Source: HGM12998 sp900756495 (GTDB taxonomy: Bacteria > Bacillota > Clostridia > Oscillospirales > Oscillospiraceae). Taken from it: DNA of 64,000 nucleotides. The stretch is taken from contig CAUEFI010000001.1 of the NCBI GenBank assembly GCA_958477305.1, positions 1-64,000 of the forward strand. The letters run 5' to 3'. The translations under genes and the position numbers were made by a program. The notes beneath the pieces are model-generated. The model saw only the letters and a list, made by a program, of their open reading frames with translations, was not told the DNA's origin and made no database searches. Below, piece after piece: positions 14,432 through 22,470 of the stretch. Each line of letters starts with the position of its first letter. Position 1 is the first letter of the stretch.

Positions 14432-15904
14432 TTAGAGATTGGGAAAAAACTTTTGGGGGTCTGCTGCGTCCATAAACACGGAGCGCTCAAACTTTTCCTT
14501 CAGGTCATAGCGGACTGTACAGTCAAAGATGGCCTTGCAGGTAATGCCGCGGTCGTACCTGGAGGGGTCGTACTGGGGAGACGCCGAGGGCTCTCCGGTA
14601 TGTCCTCTGGTCCCCTGGATTTTGACCAGGTCCAGATCTGCCTGGAAGCGGGTATTCATGGCCCAGAGCACGTCGGTCATATCAAAGATATCCACGTCAT
14701 CATCCACGACAATGACGTGCTTGAGCTCGTTATATGCACAAAACGCCATGGTTGCGGCCTGCCTCTGCAGCCCGTCGTCTTTGGAGGAGCGCTTCTTCAC
14801 CTGGAGGACGGCCATAAATTTGCCGCCGCCGGCCGAAGGGGCGTACACGTTGGTGACAAGGCCGGGCAGCGCGTTTTCCAGCATGCCGAGGATACCGGCC
14901 TCCGCGGGAATTCCGGCCATGCTCACATGCTCCTCGCTGTTGCCGATGCAGACCTGCATAATGGGGTCGCGCCGGTGTGTCACCGCAGTTACCTTGACCT
15001 GGTTGACCGAAAAGGCGCGCCCGGTATAACCGGTAAATTCCGCCATGGATCTGCCCTTGCCGTGTTCCCTGTCCTCCATCACGCGGACATTGGGCATCAT
15101 CATGCCCTCAATAACATACTCGGAGTTTGCAATCGCCGTCTCATTGACGGTAATGGCCTTCACCAGCTCCACGGGCTGGCCCCGCAGCGCGCCGCCCACG
15201 CCCAGCTCGTCGTAGCCGATTGGGGTAACCGGGGGCGCGCACCCCGCTCCGATCTGCACCGCCGGGTCGTTGCCGATGCTGACGGTAATATGGAGGGGCT
15301 TGCCCATCTTTTCCGCCTTTTCAAAAAACGTGCCGATATGGCGCACGCCTGGGGTGGCGAAGATGGTCATCTCGTCCCTGCCCTGGATAAGCATTCTGTG
15401 GAAAGTGACGTCCGACTCCCCGGTCTCCGGATCGGTGGCCCGTACAATTCCCATGGTGACATAGGGGCCGGCGTCGTTGGGTGCATTCTGGGTGGCCATC
15501 AGCAGCCGGCGGCAGTCAAAGTCCGGATCGGTAGCCAGATGCACGACCTCCTGGCAGGGAGCGGCCTCGTTTGGAATCACCACTGGGGCAATGGGATTGC
15601 GTACCGCCTTTAAAAACTCCCAGCCCAGGGTCTCTTTGGGGCGGTTCAGCAGATGGGCCACCCGCTCGCGGCTGGACAGCACGCCAATGGCGCAGCGGAC
15701 TCCCGGGAAGCCCTTGACCCGGTTGAATACCGCGGCAGGGCCTATTTTTGTAGGCCTGCGGATGAGGCCGTACGCCCCGATCTTGCGGTAAACGCCGGCC
15801 AGCTCCTCAATGGGGTCTACCTCCACGTCTGTCTCCACATACTGCCCCGGAAGGGTCTTGAGGAGCTCCAGCGCCCCTCTGAGATCATAAGTTGTGCTAC
15901 CCAT
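14432..15904 (-). CDS. UbiD family decarboxylase (prenylated-FMN dependent)
   Basis: A 490-residue UbiD-fold (de)carboxylase. Such enzymes use prenylated FMN made by UbiX to add or remove carboxyl groups on aromatic or alpha,beta-unsaturated acids. Typical features include DPDFDCRRLL, GPYVTMGIVRATDPETGE, MLIQGRDEM, LRGQPVELVKAITV, the glutamate-bearing segment at about 255-267 (NETAIANSEYVIEG) and HVIVVDDDVDIFD near the C-terminus. No ubiX is in the window, so the cofactor must be supplied from elsewhere. It converges with the CoA transferase-amidohydrolase operon and has its own promoter and GGAAGGAG site. The substrate is unknown; a hydroxybenzoate-type or heteroaromatic acid is plausible. 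Confidence 0.93.
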   Translation of the reverse strand: MGSTTYDLRGALELLKTLPGQYVETDVEVDPIEELAGVYRKIGAYGLIRRPTKIGPAAVFNRVKGFPGVRCAIGVLSSRERVAHLLNRPKETLGWEFLKAVRNPIAPVVIPNEAAPCQEVVHLATDPDFDCRRLLMATQNAPNDAGPYVTMGIVRATDPETGESDVTFHRMLIQGRDEMTIFATPGVRHIGTFFEKAEKMGKPLHITVSIGNDPAVQIGAGCAPPVTPIGYDELGVGGALRGQPVELVKAITVNETAIANSEYVIEGMMMPNVRVMEDREHGKGRSMAEFTGYTGRAFSVNQVKVTAVTHRRDPIMQVCIGNSEEHVSMAGIPAEAGILGMLENALPGLVTNVYAPSAGGGKFMAVLQVKKRSSKDDGLQRQAATMAFCAYNELKHVIVVDDDVDIFDMTDVLWAMNTRFQADLDLVKIQGTRGHTGEPSASPQYDPSRYDRGITCKAIFDCTVRYDLKEKFERSVFMDAADPQKFFPNL

Positions 15905-15924
15905 GTCAACGCTCCTTCCATAAA

Positions 15925-15960
15925 ATAATCCAAAATAATATAATATAGATTATATTATTA
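15925..15960 (-). promoter_or_regulatory. AT-rich palindromic tract in the ubiD leader, candidate operator
   Basis: The run contains ATATAATATAGATTATAT-like symmetry just downstream of the ubiD -10. Similar AT-only symmetric tracts follow the -10 of the CoA-transferase and transporter promoters in the same island. Confidence 0.4.
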
Positions 15961-15965
15961 ACCAT

Positions 15966-15994
15966 ATCATAAAGGCATGGGCTGCGCTTGTCAA
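15966..15994 (-). promoter_or_regulatory. ubiD promoter
   Basis: Minus-strand TTGACA, 17-bp spacer, TATGAT, ending 61 bp before the ubiD start codon. Confidence 0.75.
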
Positions 15995-16015
15995 GGCCTT
16001 TCCAAAAAAGTTGAA

Positions 16016-16057
16016 ACAAAAACGGCGTGTGAGCAGGACACTCCCCGCTCACACGCC
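16016..16057 (-). terminator. Terminator of the ATPase_2 gene
   Basis: 11-bp stem GGCGTGTGAGC/GCTCACACGCC (16024-16034, 16047-16057) with a 12-base loop, then GTTTTTGTTT on the minus strand. Confidence 0.7.
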
Positions 16058-16070
16058 CAGCCCTGTGGTA

Positions 16071-17483
16071 CTAAAACAGATTTAACTCCTGCACCAGGAT
16101 GACGTTCTTGTCCCGCTTTGCCATGTTAATCAAGCTCTGGTCAAAGCCGGTATAAGAAAAGACACCGTAGAGCAGCTCCTTTCCGCTCAAACCTGGAATC
16201 GACATACACCGGTATTTCAGGGACTCCAGCATCTCCGGCTGCGCGGGGCCGGCCGCAGTGTACTGGCACTGGGCCACAAAGGCGCGCTTTCCGCTGGCGT
16301 CCAGGGAGACCAGCGGCAGCATCAGCTCACTGCTGCTCCAGACCGCACCGGTCTTTCCTGGCTTGAAATCCAGAACACCGGACTGGCAAAACCATAGAAA
16401 GATATCCCGGCAAATGGTATAGCTGTTGTCCCGCATAAATTTGCTGGCGGGCAGGCTTTTCTGGATGTGTCCCACCACCTCTTCCTTTTGTCCGAGGTGA
16501 AGCTTGCTGATATAGGGGTAGACAAAGGTAAACCAAAAGGCGGTAAAGTTGTCTCGGATAAAATACAGCCCCTTCCTGCTCTTTTCAGGCTCGGGCTCCG
16601 TCACTGGAATACGCTTGACCACCAAATCCAGGTCAATCAGGTTGTTGATATACGGGCTCAGGGCGTTCACCCGCTGATTCAGCGTGCCATAGATCTCTGA
16701 GAGCTTATGGTTGTCCTCCGCGATCACCTTCATGATAGAGACATAGTTTGCCGACTCCCTGGTCACCCGCTCTAGCTCCAGAAGAGGCTCGTCAAAAAAG
16801 GCCGATCCCCTGGTCAGGACATGGCGTTCGATATTTTCCATCAAAGGCCGGCTGTCTAAAAAGCAGCTCAGATAGGCCGGCGAGTCCCCCGCCACACAGA
16901 ACCGCTCCACCAGCTGTGCGTAATTCAGTTCGCCCAAATGTCCCTTCAAATCTGTAAACCGCAGAGGCAGCACTTTGAGCTGCAGCGTCGTCTGCTCAAA
17001 AAAACTGGTATGGTAGACGGGGGAAATCGCTTTTAGTTCATTGGCGATGTTGATAAGGCTGCCGCAGAGGATGAGCATAACTCCATTGGGGCGAAGCCAG
17101 GTAATCCAGGCATGGCGAATGATCTCCAGAAAACCGGGATTCATCTTGACCAGAGTATGGAACTCGTCTATCACCAGGATTTTTTTCTCGGGGAGCCCCT
17201 GCGCCGTAAAGGCCTCCAGCGCCCCCTCCCAGCTGTCCTGTAGTTCCATATTCATGCCAAAAGGTGCGCAGAATTCCGCGACCGCTTTGGAAAACCGGCG
17301 GATACACTGACCCTCAAGCTCCTTTGTCGCGTAGAAATAAAGCGCAGGCTTGTCCTGAATAAAGGTCTGGAGCAGCGAGGTCTTCCCCATCCCCTTCCGG
17401 CCGTATACCAGCACCAGGCTTTCCTTTTTCCCATACTGCTCCTCCAGCAGCGCAAGTGCCCGTTCTCGCACAATCGTTTCCAC
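16071..17483 (-). CDS. ATPase_2 / DUF234 type ATP-binding protein
   Basis: A STAND/Cdc6-like ATPase of the archaeal-ATPase family (PF01637) with the DUF234-type C-terminal region. The Walker A is YGRKGMGKTS, the Walker B is ILVIDEFHTLVK, and LRFTDLKGHLG and RDNFTAFWFTFVYPY are typical of the family's second half. GTG at 17483 with GGTGG upstream is preferred; the frame is open 18 codons further. About 470 residues. It sits between ubiD and the transporter, and its upstream region carries the AAAATAGTA string also found in the promoters of the CoA-transferase and transporter genes. The cellular role of the family is poorly known; a local regulatory or sensor role is conjecture. Confidence 0.8.
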   Translation of the reverse strand: METIVRERALALLEEQYGKKESLVLVYGRKGMGKTSLLQTFIQDKPALYFYATKELEGQCIRRFSKAVAEFCAPFGMNMELQDSWEGALEAFTAQGLPEKKILVIDEFHTLVKMNPGFLEIIRHAWITWLRPNGVMLILCGSLINIANELKAISPVYHTSFFEQTTLQLKVLPLRFTDLKGHLGELNYAQLVERFCVAGDSPAYLSCFLDSRPLMENIERHVLTRGSAFFDEPLLELERVTRESANYVSIMKVIAEDNHKLSEIYGTLNQRVNALSPYINNLIDLDLVVKRIPVTEPEPEKSRKGLYFIRDNFTAFWFTFVYPYISKLHLGQKEEVVGHIQKSLPASKFMRDNSYTICRDIFLWFCQSGVLDFKPGKTGAVWSSSELMLPLVSLDASGKRAFVAQCQYTAAGPAQPEMLESLKYRCMSIPGLSGKELLYGVFSYTGFDQSLINMAKRDKNVILVQELNLF

Positions 17484-17507
17484 AATACCACCTGCCTCCC
17501 CAAAATC

Positions 17508-17545
17508 TACTATTTTATATATAATAGCACAATTCAATTAATTTC
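17508..17545 (-). promoter_or_regulatory. Promoter region of the ATPase_2 gene with shared AAAATAGTA motif
   Basis: The minus strand shows TTGAAT followed by an AT-rich tract with ATATAAAATAGTAGA. AAAATAGTA is the string common to the promoters at 11542 and 17587. Exact -10 placement is uncertain. Confidence 0.4.
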
Positions 17546-17586
17546 GTCCAGACTTTGTTTCTGCCCATAAAATTTTATGTTCCCCC

Positions 17587-17614
17587 TTGACAGAATATTT
17601 TAAAATAGTATAAT
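17587..17614 (+). promoter_or_regulatory. Promoter of the DASS transporter gene
   Basis: TTGACA, 16-bp spacer ending TTTAAAATAG, TATAAT, followed by an AT-rich symmetric tract. It closely resembles the promoter at 11542 in both sequence and spacing. Confidence 0.75.
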
Positions 17615-17665
17615 TTAGATTAGTATATCTGAGGGAGAGCTTTTTGAATGAATGGAGGAGGAAAA

Positions 17666-19084
17666 ATGGCTAACACGGTTGCTCAGACCCAAAAAAACTC
17701 GCGAAAAACGATATGGATTGTCATTGCGGCTATTGTCTTTGTTGTCAGCTTCCTTGTCCCGGCGCCGGCAGGACTGGATCCCGCCGGAAAGCAGTGTGTC
17801 TTTCTGGTTATCATTGCGCTGATTCTGCTTCTCTCCAACTGCGTGGATATCGGCGTAGCTGGCTTTCTCCTGTTTGCCCTGCAGCCCATCATGGGGGTTA
17901 CATCCAATTTTGCCGGCTCGCTGGGCATCTGGTCCATGACGTCAACCTGGTTCCTGATTGCGTCTTTCGGCCTGTCTGCTGTCATCACCAGCACTTCTAT
18001 CCCCAAGCGTATCCTCGCTTTCCTGATGAGAATCTGCGGTCAAAAGACCAGCCGTCTGCTCCTGGGCGTCATGATCGGCACGGGCTTCATCTCCATGTGG
18101 ATGTCCAATATTCCTTCTGCGGCGCTTCCCATGTCTTTCATACTTGTTCTGATCAACGCCATTGACGATCCCGATACCAAGCGGAAATTGGCCCGCCCCT
18201 TCATGATCGGAATTCCCTTCGCTTCCATGATCGGAGGCATGGGCACTCCCGCTGGAAGCACGGCCAACGTAATTGCCTTGGACCTGCTCCATGAGTATAC
18301 CGGCATGACCGTCTCCTTTGTCCAGTGGATTGCTATAGGCCTGCCCCTGGTCATCGTAGGCATACCCGTCTGCTGGTTCCTGCTGTGCAAAATCTTCCCG
18401 CCTCCCCAAATTGAAGACAGCATCCGCAATGAGTTTGTAAAATCCTCTCAGGTGAAGGATTCATTCACCAGCAAAGACAAGCGTTTTACCGCTATTATGC
18501 TTATCGTCATCGTGCTTTGGATTCTGAGCTCCTGGATCAAGGTGTTTGATACCAGCATGGTCGCTATCCTAGGTTTGTGCGCTTTCGCCCTTTTCAGAGT
18601 AACTCCGATAGTAGATATTCTGAAGAGCGTGCCTTGGAACGCCGTCATTATGGCCATGGGCTTCGGCTCCGTAGCCGGCGCCCTGAACTCGACCGGAGTT
18701 GTCACTTGGTTTGCGGACAACTATCTCTCTATCCCGGCCAATGTCAACATGGTCCTGTTGCTGATCCTGTTGGGCGTTGTCATCGCCATCCTGCATATCG
18801 CAATCCCCACCGGTCCCTCGCTGGTTCGTCTGCTGGCTGCTCCTCTCATTGCCATTGGAGGCGCCATTGGCTTCCACCCCGCCGTCATGATTGTTCCCCT
18901 TGCCCTAAACTGCGCAATCTGCATGCTGGTCCCATTGGACAGCGTTCCCATTCTTACTTACGGCAAGGGGTACTATACCTTTAAAGATTACGCAAAGGCG
19001 GGTATCCCGGCCACCATTGTCTTGATTGTCCTGTTCGCTGTCTGGCTACCCATTATCCTGAGGCCACTCGGTCTATTGACCTGA
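17666..19084 (+). CDS. DASS/SLC13 family sodium:anion symporter
   Basis: A 472-residue membrane protein with about 12 hydrophobic segments. WMSNIPSAALPM and the inverted-repeat partner HIAIPTGPSLVRL correspond to the SNT-type hairpin motifs of the divalent anion:Na+ symporters, and GGMGTPAGSTANVIAL is the conserved loop. Such carriers import dicarboxylates, tricarboxylates or sulfate. The internal ATG at 17666 is chosen because GGAGGA lies directly upstream; the earlier ATG at 17648 has no site. The shared promoter type with the CoA transferase operon suggests it brings in the substrate of this island. Confidence 0.92.
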   Translation: MANTVAQTQKNSRKTIWIVIAAIVFVVSFLVPAPAGLDPAGKQCVFLVIIALILLLSNCVDIGVAGFLLFALQPIMGVTSNFAGSLGIWSMTSTWFLIASFGLSAVITSTSIPKRILAFLMRICGQKTSRLLLGVMIGTGFISMWMSNIPSAALPMSFILVLINAIDDPDTKRKLARPFMIGIPFASMIGGMGTPAGSTANVIALDLLHEYTGMTVSFVQWIAIGLPLVIVGIPVCWFLLCKIFPPPQIEDSIRNEFVKSSQVKDSFTSKDKRFTAIMLIVIVLWILSSWIKVFDTSMVAILGLCAFALFRVTPIVDILKSVPWNAVIMAMGFGSVAGALNSTGVVTWFADNYLSIPANVNMVLLLILLGVVIAILHIAIPTGPSLVRLLAAPLIAIGGAIGFHPAVMIVPLALNCAICMLVPLDSVPILTYGKGYYTFKDYAKAGIPATIVLIVLFAVWLPIILRPLGLLT

Positions 19085-19230
19085 TATCCTGCAATCGGCT
19101 CTCATAAAGACGCATTCTCCCTCGGAGCTATTGGAATTCCTGCCAGTGTGTTCTGCCATGCACTGCCAACCCACGGCGGCAGACCCGCAGTTCATCCCAC
19201 TGCAGCAACAGGAAAATATCGGTACCATAA

Positions 19231-19273
19231 AGCCCTCTGCCGGTCTCTCAGAATGAGAGACCGGCAGAGGGCT
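19231..19273. terminator. 20-bp perfect hairpin after the transporter gene
   Basis: Arms 19231-19250 and 19254-19273, loop GAA. A strong stem with a weak T run, likely ending the transporter transcript. Confidence 0.6.
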
Positions 19274-19589
19274 TCTGTGGGCAGGTGCTTGAAAGTGGGG
19301 GCCGTGATAAGCTGGTGGGTGATACAGAAAGAAATAGGAGCCATTGCTCCACCTCGTCTCCGTAGAAATAATCCGATGTACCGGTCAGGAATATCAGTAA
19401 AAATTGCAAGTCTTTAAAAGGGATCGGCTATGTCATCCGGACCGTCAACCGGCAGAGCCCCTCCCCCTTTGCCGGCCGGCGGCCTTTCACCGGCACCTTT
19501 GGGCAGGCCATACCATTGGCTTATGAATACATCTTTTACGTTCATAGACGGGATTATGAACGCGCATTATTTGCTATCAGGAGTAATTA
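19274..19589. other. Gene-free stretch
   Basis: I found no coding frame with a ribosome site and no recognised riboswitch in this stretch, which lies between two strong hairpins. It is mixed in composition and may be decayed sequence. Confidence 0.35.
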
Positions 19590-19630
19590 AGCAGAAGAGA
19601 GACGGCCTGCCGGGCCGTCTCTCTTCTGCT
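19590..19630. terminator. 18-bp hairpin downstream of the COG0523 gene
   Basis: Arms 19590-19607 and 19613-19630. On the minus strand it follows the COG0523 stop by about 80 bp and is followed by TTAATTACT, so it probably ends that transcript. Confidence 0.55.
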
Positions 19631-19709
19631 GTAACCGCTTCCGTCCCCGGTACCCTGGCATCTCCCGCTCCGGGCCGAAGCCATAATGCTGCTGCGGTTC
19701 CCGTATTGC

Positions 19710-20801
19710 CTATTCACGCCCCTCATCCATCATGCCGAAGCACTCGGTAAAGAAGACATGCGTATCCGCCTGAAATGCATCCGCCGTCTCAAGCATGGCG
19801 GCGTCCATTACTTCCGCCAGGGCCTCAGACTCGCAGGCCGCCCTGGCGTTTACCACCACCCGCAGGCCAGGCTGAGGGCCCTCAAATTTCTGACTGTATT
19901 CCAACTCATAATCTATCCCCAGCAGGGACAGCTTGGCGAACGCCCCGTTCTCCCCTGCGGCAAACACCTTTAAATGCGGCACATTTCGCTGGATGAAACG
20001 GAGCTTTTTCCGAACGGCCTCCACAAATTCATAAGTAAACTGGTTCCCATCCAGAAGCGCTCCGGTACGGCTTTTAACATAGAAACGGCGGTTATACCAA
20101 CTCAGGCGCTTCTCCGCAGCAATAAACGCATCGCCCCCGTATCCGATGTCTACATTGGGAAGGCCGGAGCTGTGGCTGAGCAGATAATCCGCCGCTTCAG
20201 CAACTCCCTGCCCCTCCCTTGCGGAGATTGCAAAAACCCGCGCCGCAGGATAGGTACGCGTCAGAAAGTCCATGTATGCCTCACGGGCCTCTTCGGAGAG
20301 CAGGTCAATTTTATTCAGCAGGATTACCTCAGCTTCCCTCAGCTGCGCGTCAAACAGGTAATTCATCTCATCGGGCAGGTGGATGTCGGCGTGCTCCGGC
20401 ATAATCATCCGCAGCCGCTCCGGATCTGCCACAGCGACAAAGGGGCAGAGCTCAAACTCGCCGGGATAGTTCCGGTTCAAGTTGTGGTAGACGTGGTCCA
20501 GCGCGCCGATTCCACAGCCTGGGATATCCGAGAAAATGATATCCGCTCTGTCCGTATCCCGGAAACGGCGCAGCTTATCGACCAGATTCTCCGTCTGGTA
20601 ACAGATGCAATTTCCCGTGATCTCTGTACACAGGCGTCCCGAAGCGGCCGTGTAACTGCCGTCCACCAGATTCTTTGCCCCCAGATCGTTCACCAAGATA
20701 GCGGCCTTTTTGCCTTTGCGCCCTAGGTATTCCGCAAAGGCGATCATGCTGGTCGTCTTTCCAGCGCCCAGGAATCCTCCAATAACAACATATTTGCTCA
20801 C
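19710..20801 (-). CDS. COG0523/CobW-like G3E GTPase
   Basis: A metal-chaperone-type P-loop GTPase of about 363 residues. The Walker A is GGFLGAGKTT, DIIFSDIPG is the Walker B region, and NKIDL is the G4 guanine motif. In place of the CxCC metal site typical of COG0523 it has GNCICYQ, that is CxC with Tyr as the fourth residue. The C-terminal CobW-C-like part is long. GTG at 20801 with GGAAGGGG six bases upstream is preferred; the frame is open 13 codons further. It stands alone between two hairpin-bounded units, so the client metal or enzyme cannot be read from context. Confidence 0.85.
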   Translation of the reverse strand: MSKYVVIGGFLGAGKTTSMIAFAEYLGRKGKKAAILVNDLGAKNLVDGSYTAASGRLCTEITGNCICYQTENLVDKLRRFRDTDRADIIFSDIPGCGIGALDHVYHNLNRNYPGEFELCPFVAVADPERLRMIMPEHADIHLPDEMNYLFDAQLREAEVILLNKIDLLSEEAREAYMDFLTRTYPAARVFAISAREGQGVAEAADYLLSHSSGLPNVDIGYGGDAFIAAEKRLSWYNRRFYVKSRTGALLDGNQFTYEFVEAVRKKLRFIQRNVPHLKVFAAGENGAFAKLSLLGIDYELEYSQKFEGPQPGLRVVVNARAACESEALAEVMDAAMLETADAFQADTHVFFTECFGMMDEGRE

Positions 20802-20971
20802 TTTGACGCCCCTTCCCACTTTTATTTTCCGGTTAGCCAAAGCTTATCACCACAGCTGCAGATATACAAGTGAAAATTTTGATGGATTAAGACATATGTT
20901 CTATGCAGACAGGCTACAGACTCCCGTCAATACGCTCCAGCCCTGCGCCGCTGTGGCTGAAATTGGTCTAT

Positions 20972-22387
20972 TTATTCACCTGTCCGCCTGCCCAGGGGCC
21001 GGTAGACGGTAAAGTACATGGTGAGGATACAGGCCAGACCGCCGATGACGTTGGAAACGGGCTCGGCCAGGAACACGCCCTCCACCCCCATCCCTACAGC
21101 TGGGAGAACCAGCGTCAGGGGCGCGACGATAAACGCCTTGCGCAGGAGGGAGAAAAAGATCGCCTGTTTGGATTTCCCCAGGCCCACAAAAACAGACTGC
21201 CCGATATTCTGGAAGGACATGCAGAAGAAGGTCGCGTAGTAGATCCGGAACGCCGGAATTCCTGCGGCAATGAGGTCGGCCTCATCGTTAAAGATGCGGA
21301 TCAGGGGCTCGGGGAAGAGCATGACCACCGCCCAGATGACTACGGCATAACTCAGAGTAGCTCCGGCGGTGAAACGGATGCCCTGGCGGAGGCGGCCGTA
21401 CTCCCCGGCCCCGTAGTTGAAGCCCAGCACCGGCTGACTGCCGCTGGTAATGCCCTGGATGGGCATGAAGATGACCTCGCGGATGGAATTGACCACCGTC
21501 ATCACGCCTACGTACAGATCCCCGCCATACACCTGAAGCGTGGCGTTGCACAGCACCTGTACCAGGCTGTTGGTCAGCGACATGACAAAGCCGGATGTGC
21601 CCAGGGCCAGAATCTCTCTGACCCGCGCCGCCTGCAGGCGCAGCGCAGCTAGGCGCAATCTCAGAATCGCCCGTTTCCCGGTGAGAAACTTCAGCACCCA
21701 GACCGCCGAACATGCCTGAGAGATCACGGTTGCCAGGGCCGCCCCCCGCACCCCCATGTCCAGGCCGAAGATAAAGATGGGATCCAGAACAATGTTCACC
21801 ACTGCTCCCAGGGCCACCGTCAGCATGCCCATGCGGCTGAATCCCTGTGCGTTGATAAAGGGATTCATGCCCAAGCCGATCATGACAAAGACAGTCCCCA
21901 GGATATAGACGGTCAGATAATCGTCCGCATAGGGGTAAGTCACGTCGCTGGCTCCGAAGAGATAGAGAATGGGCCGCTTGCACACCAGACAGAATACCGT
22001 CAGCGCCGCGCCAAAGAGGATCAGCAGGGCAAAGGAATTGCCCATAATGCGCTCGGCCTCCCCGCACTCCCCCTTCCCCCGGTAAATGGAGCACAGCGGC
22101 GCGCCGCCCATGCCGCACAGATTGGCAAAACCCATGAGGATAGAGATGATGGGCAGGCACAGTCCCAGCCCGGTGAGCGCCAGATGGCCGGGCAACCGGC
22201 CCAGGTACATCCGGTCCACAATGTTATAGAGAATATTGATGAGCTGCGCCACCGTCATGGGCAGGGCCATGCGGAGAATGCTGCGGGACACGCTCCCCTG
22301 AGAAAAGTCGTTCTGATTGGACGCCGTTCTGCTCACCTCCCGTACACGCCGCGGAGCGCGGCTGCTTTTCGTCCTTACACCCTGCAT
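20972..22387 (-). CDS. MATE family multidrug efflux transporter
   Basis: A membrane protein of up to 471 residues with about 12 transmembrane helices. Family marks include MALPMTVAQLINILYNIVDRMYLG in the first helix pair, NAQGFSRMGMLTVALGAVVNIVLDPIFIFGLDMG, and QGITSGSQPVLGFNYGA before helix 8. Such transporters exchange Na+ or H+ for cationic drugs or metabolites. The start is uncertain: no good ribosome site precedes the ATG at 22387, while GGGAGG precedes a GTG some 18 codons downstream. It follows the ABC-F gene on the same strand with an 83-bp gap. Confidence 0.93.
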   Translation of the reverse strand: MQGVRTKSSRAPRRVREVSRTASNQNDFSQGSVSRSILRMALPMTVAQLINILYNIVDRMYLGRLPGHLALTGLGLCLPIISILMGFANLCGMGGAPLCSIYRGKGECGEAERIMGNSFALLILFGAALTVFCLVCKRPILYLFGASDVTYPYADDYLTVYILGTVFVMIGLGMNPFINAQGFSRMGMLTVALGAVVNIVLDPIFIFGLDMGVRGAALATVISQACSAVWVLKFLTGKRAILRLRLAALRLQAARVREILALGTSGFVMSLTNSLVQVLCNATLQVYGGDLYVGVMTVVNSIREVIFMPIQGITSGSQPVLGFNYGAGEYGRLRQGIRFTAGATLSYAVVIWAVVMLFPEPLIRIFNDEADLIAAGIPAFRIYYATFFCMSFQNIGQSVFVGLGKSKQAIFFSLLRKAFIVAPLTLVLPAVGMGVEGVFLAEPVSNVIGGLACILTMYFTVYRPLGRRTGE

Positions 22388-22470
22388 TATAGTACATTCT
22401 GTCTCTCACGGCAATCCCGCGAGCGGGCAGAGCGGCCCAATGCCATCCCTGCCCGCTCCGCTGTCCTCCG

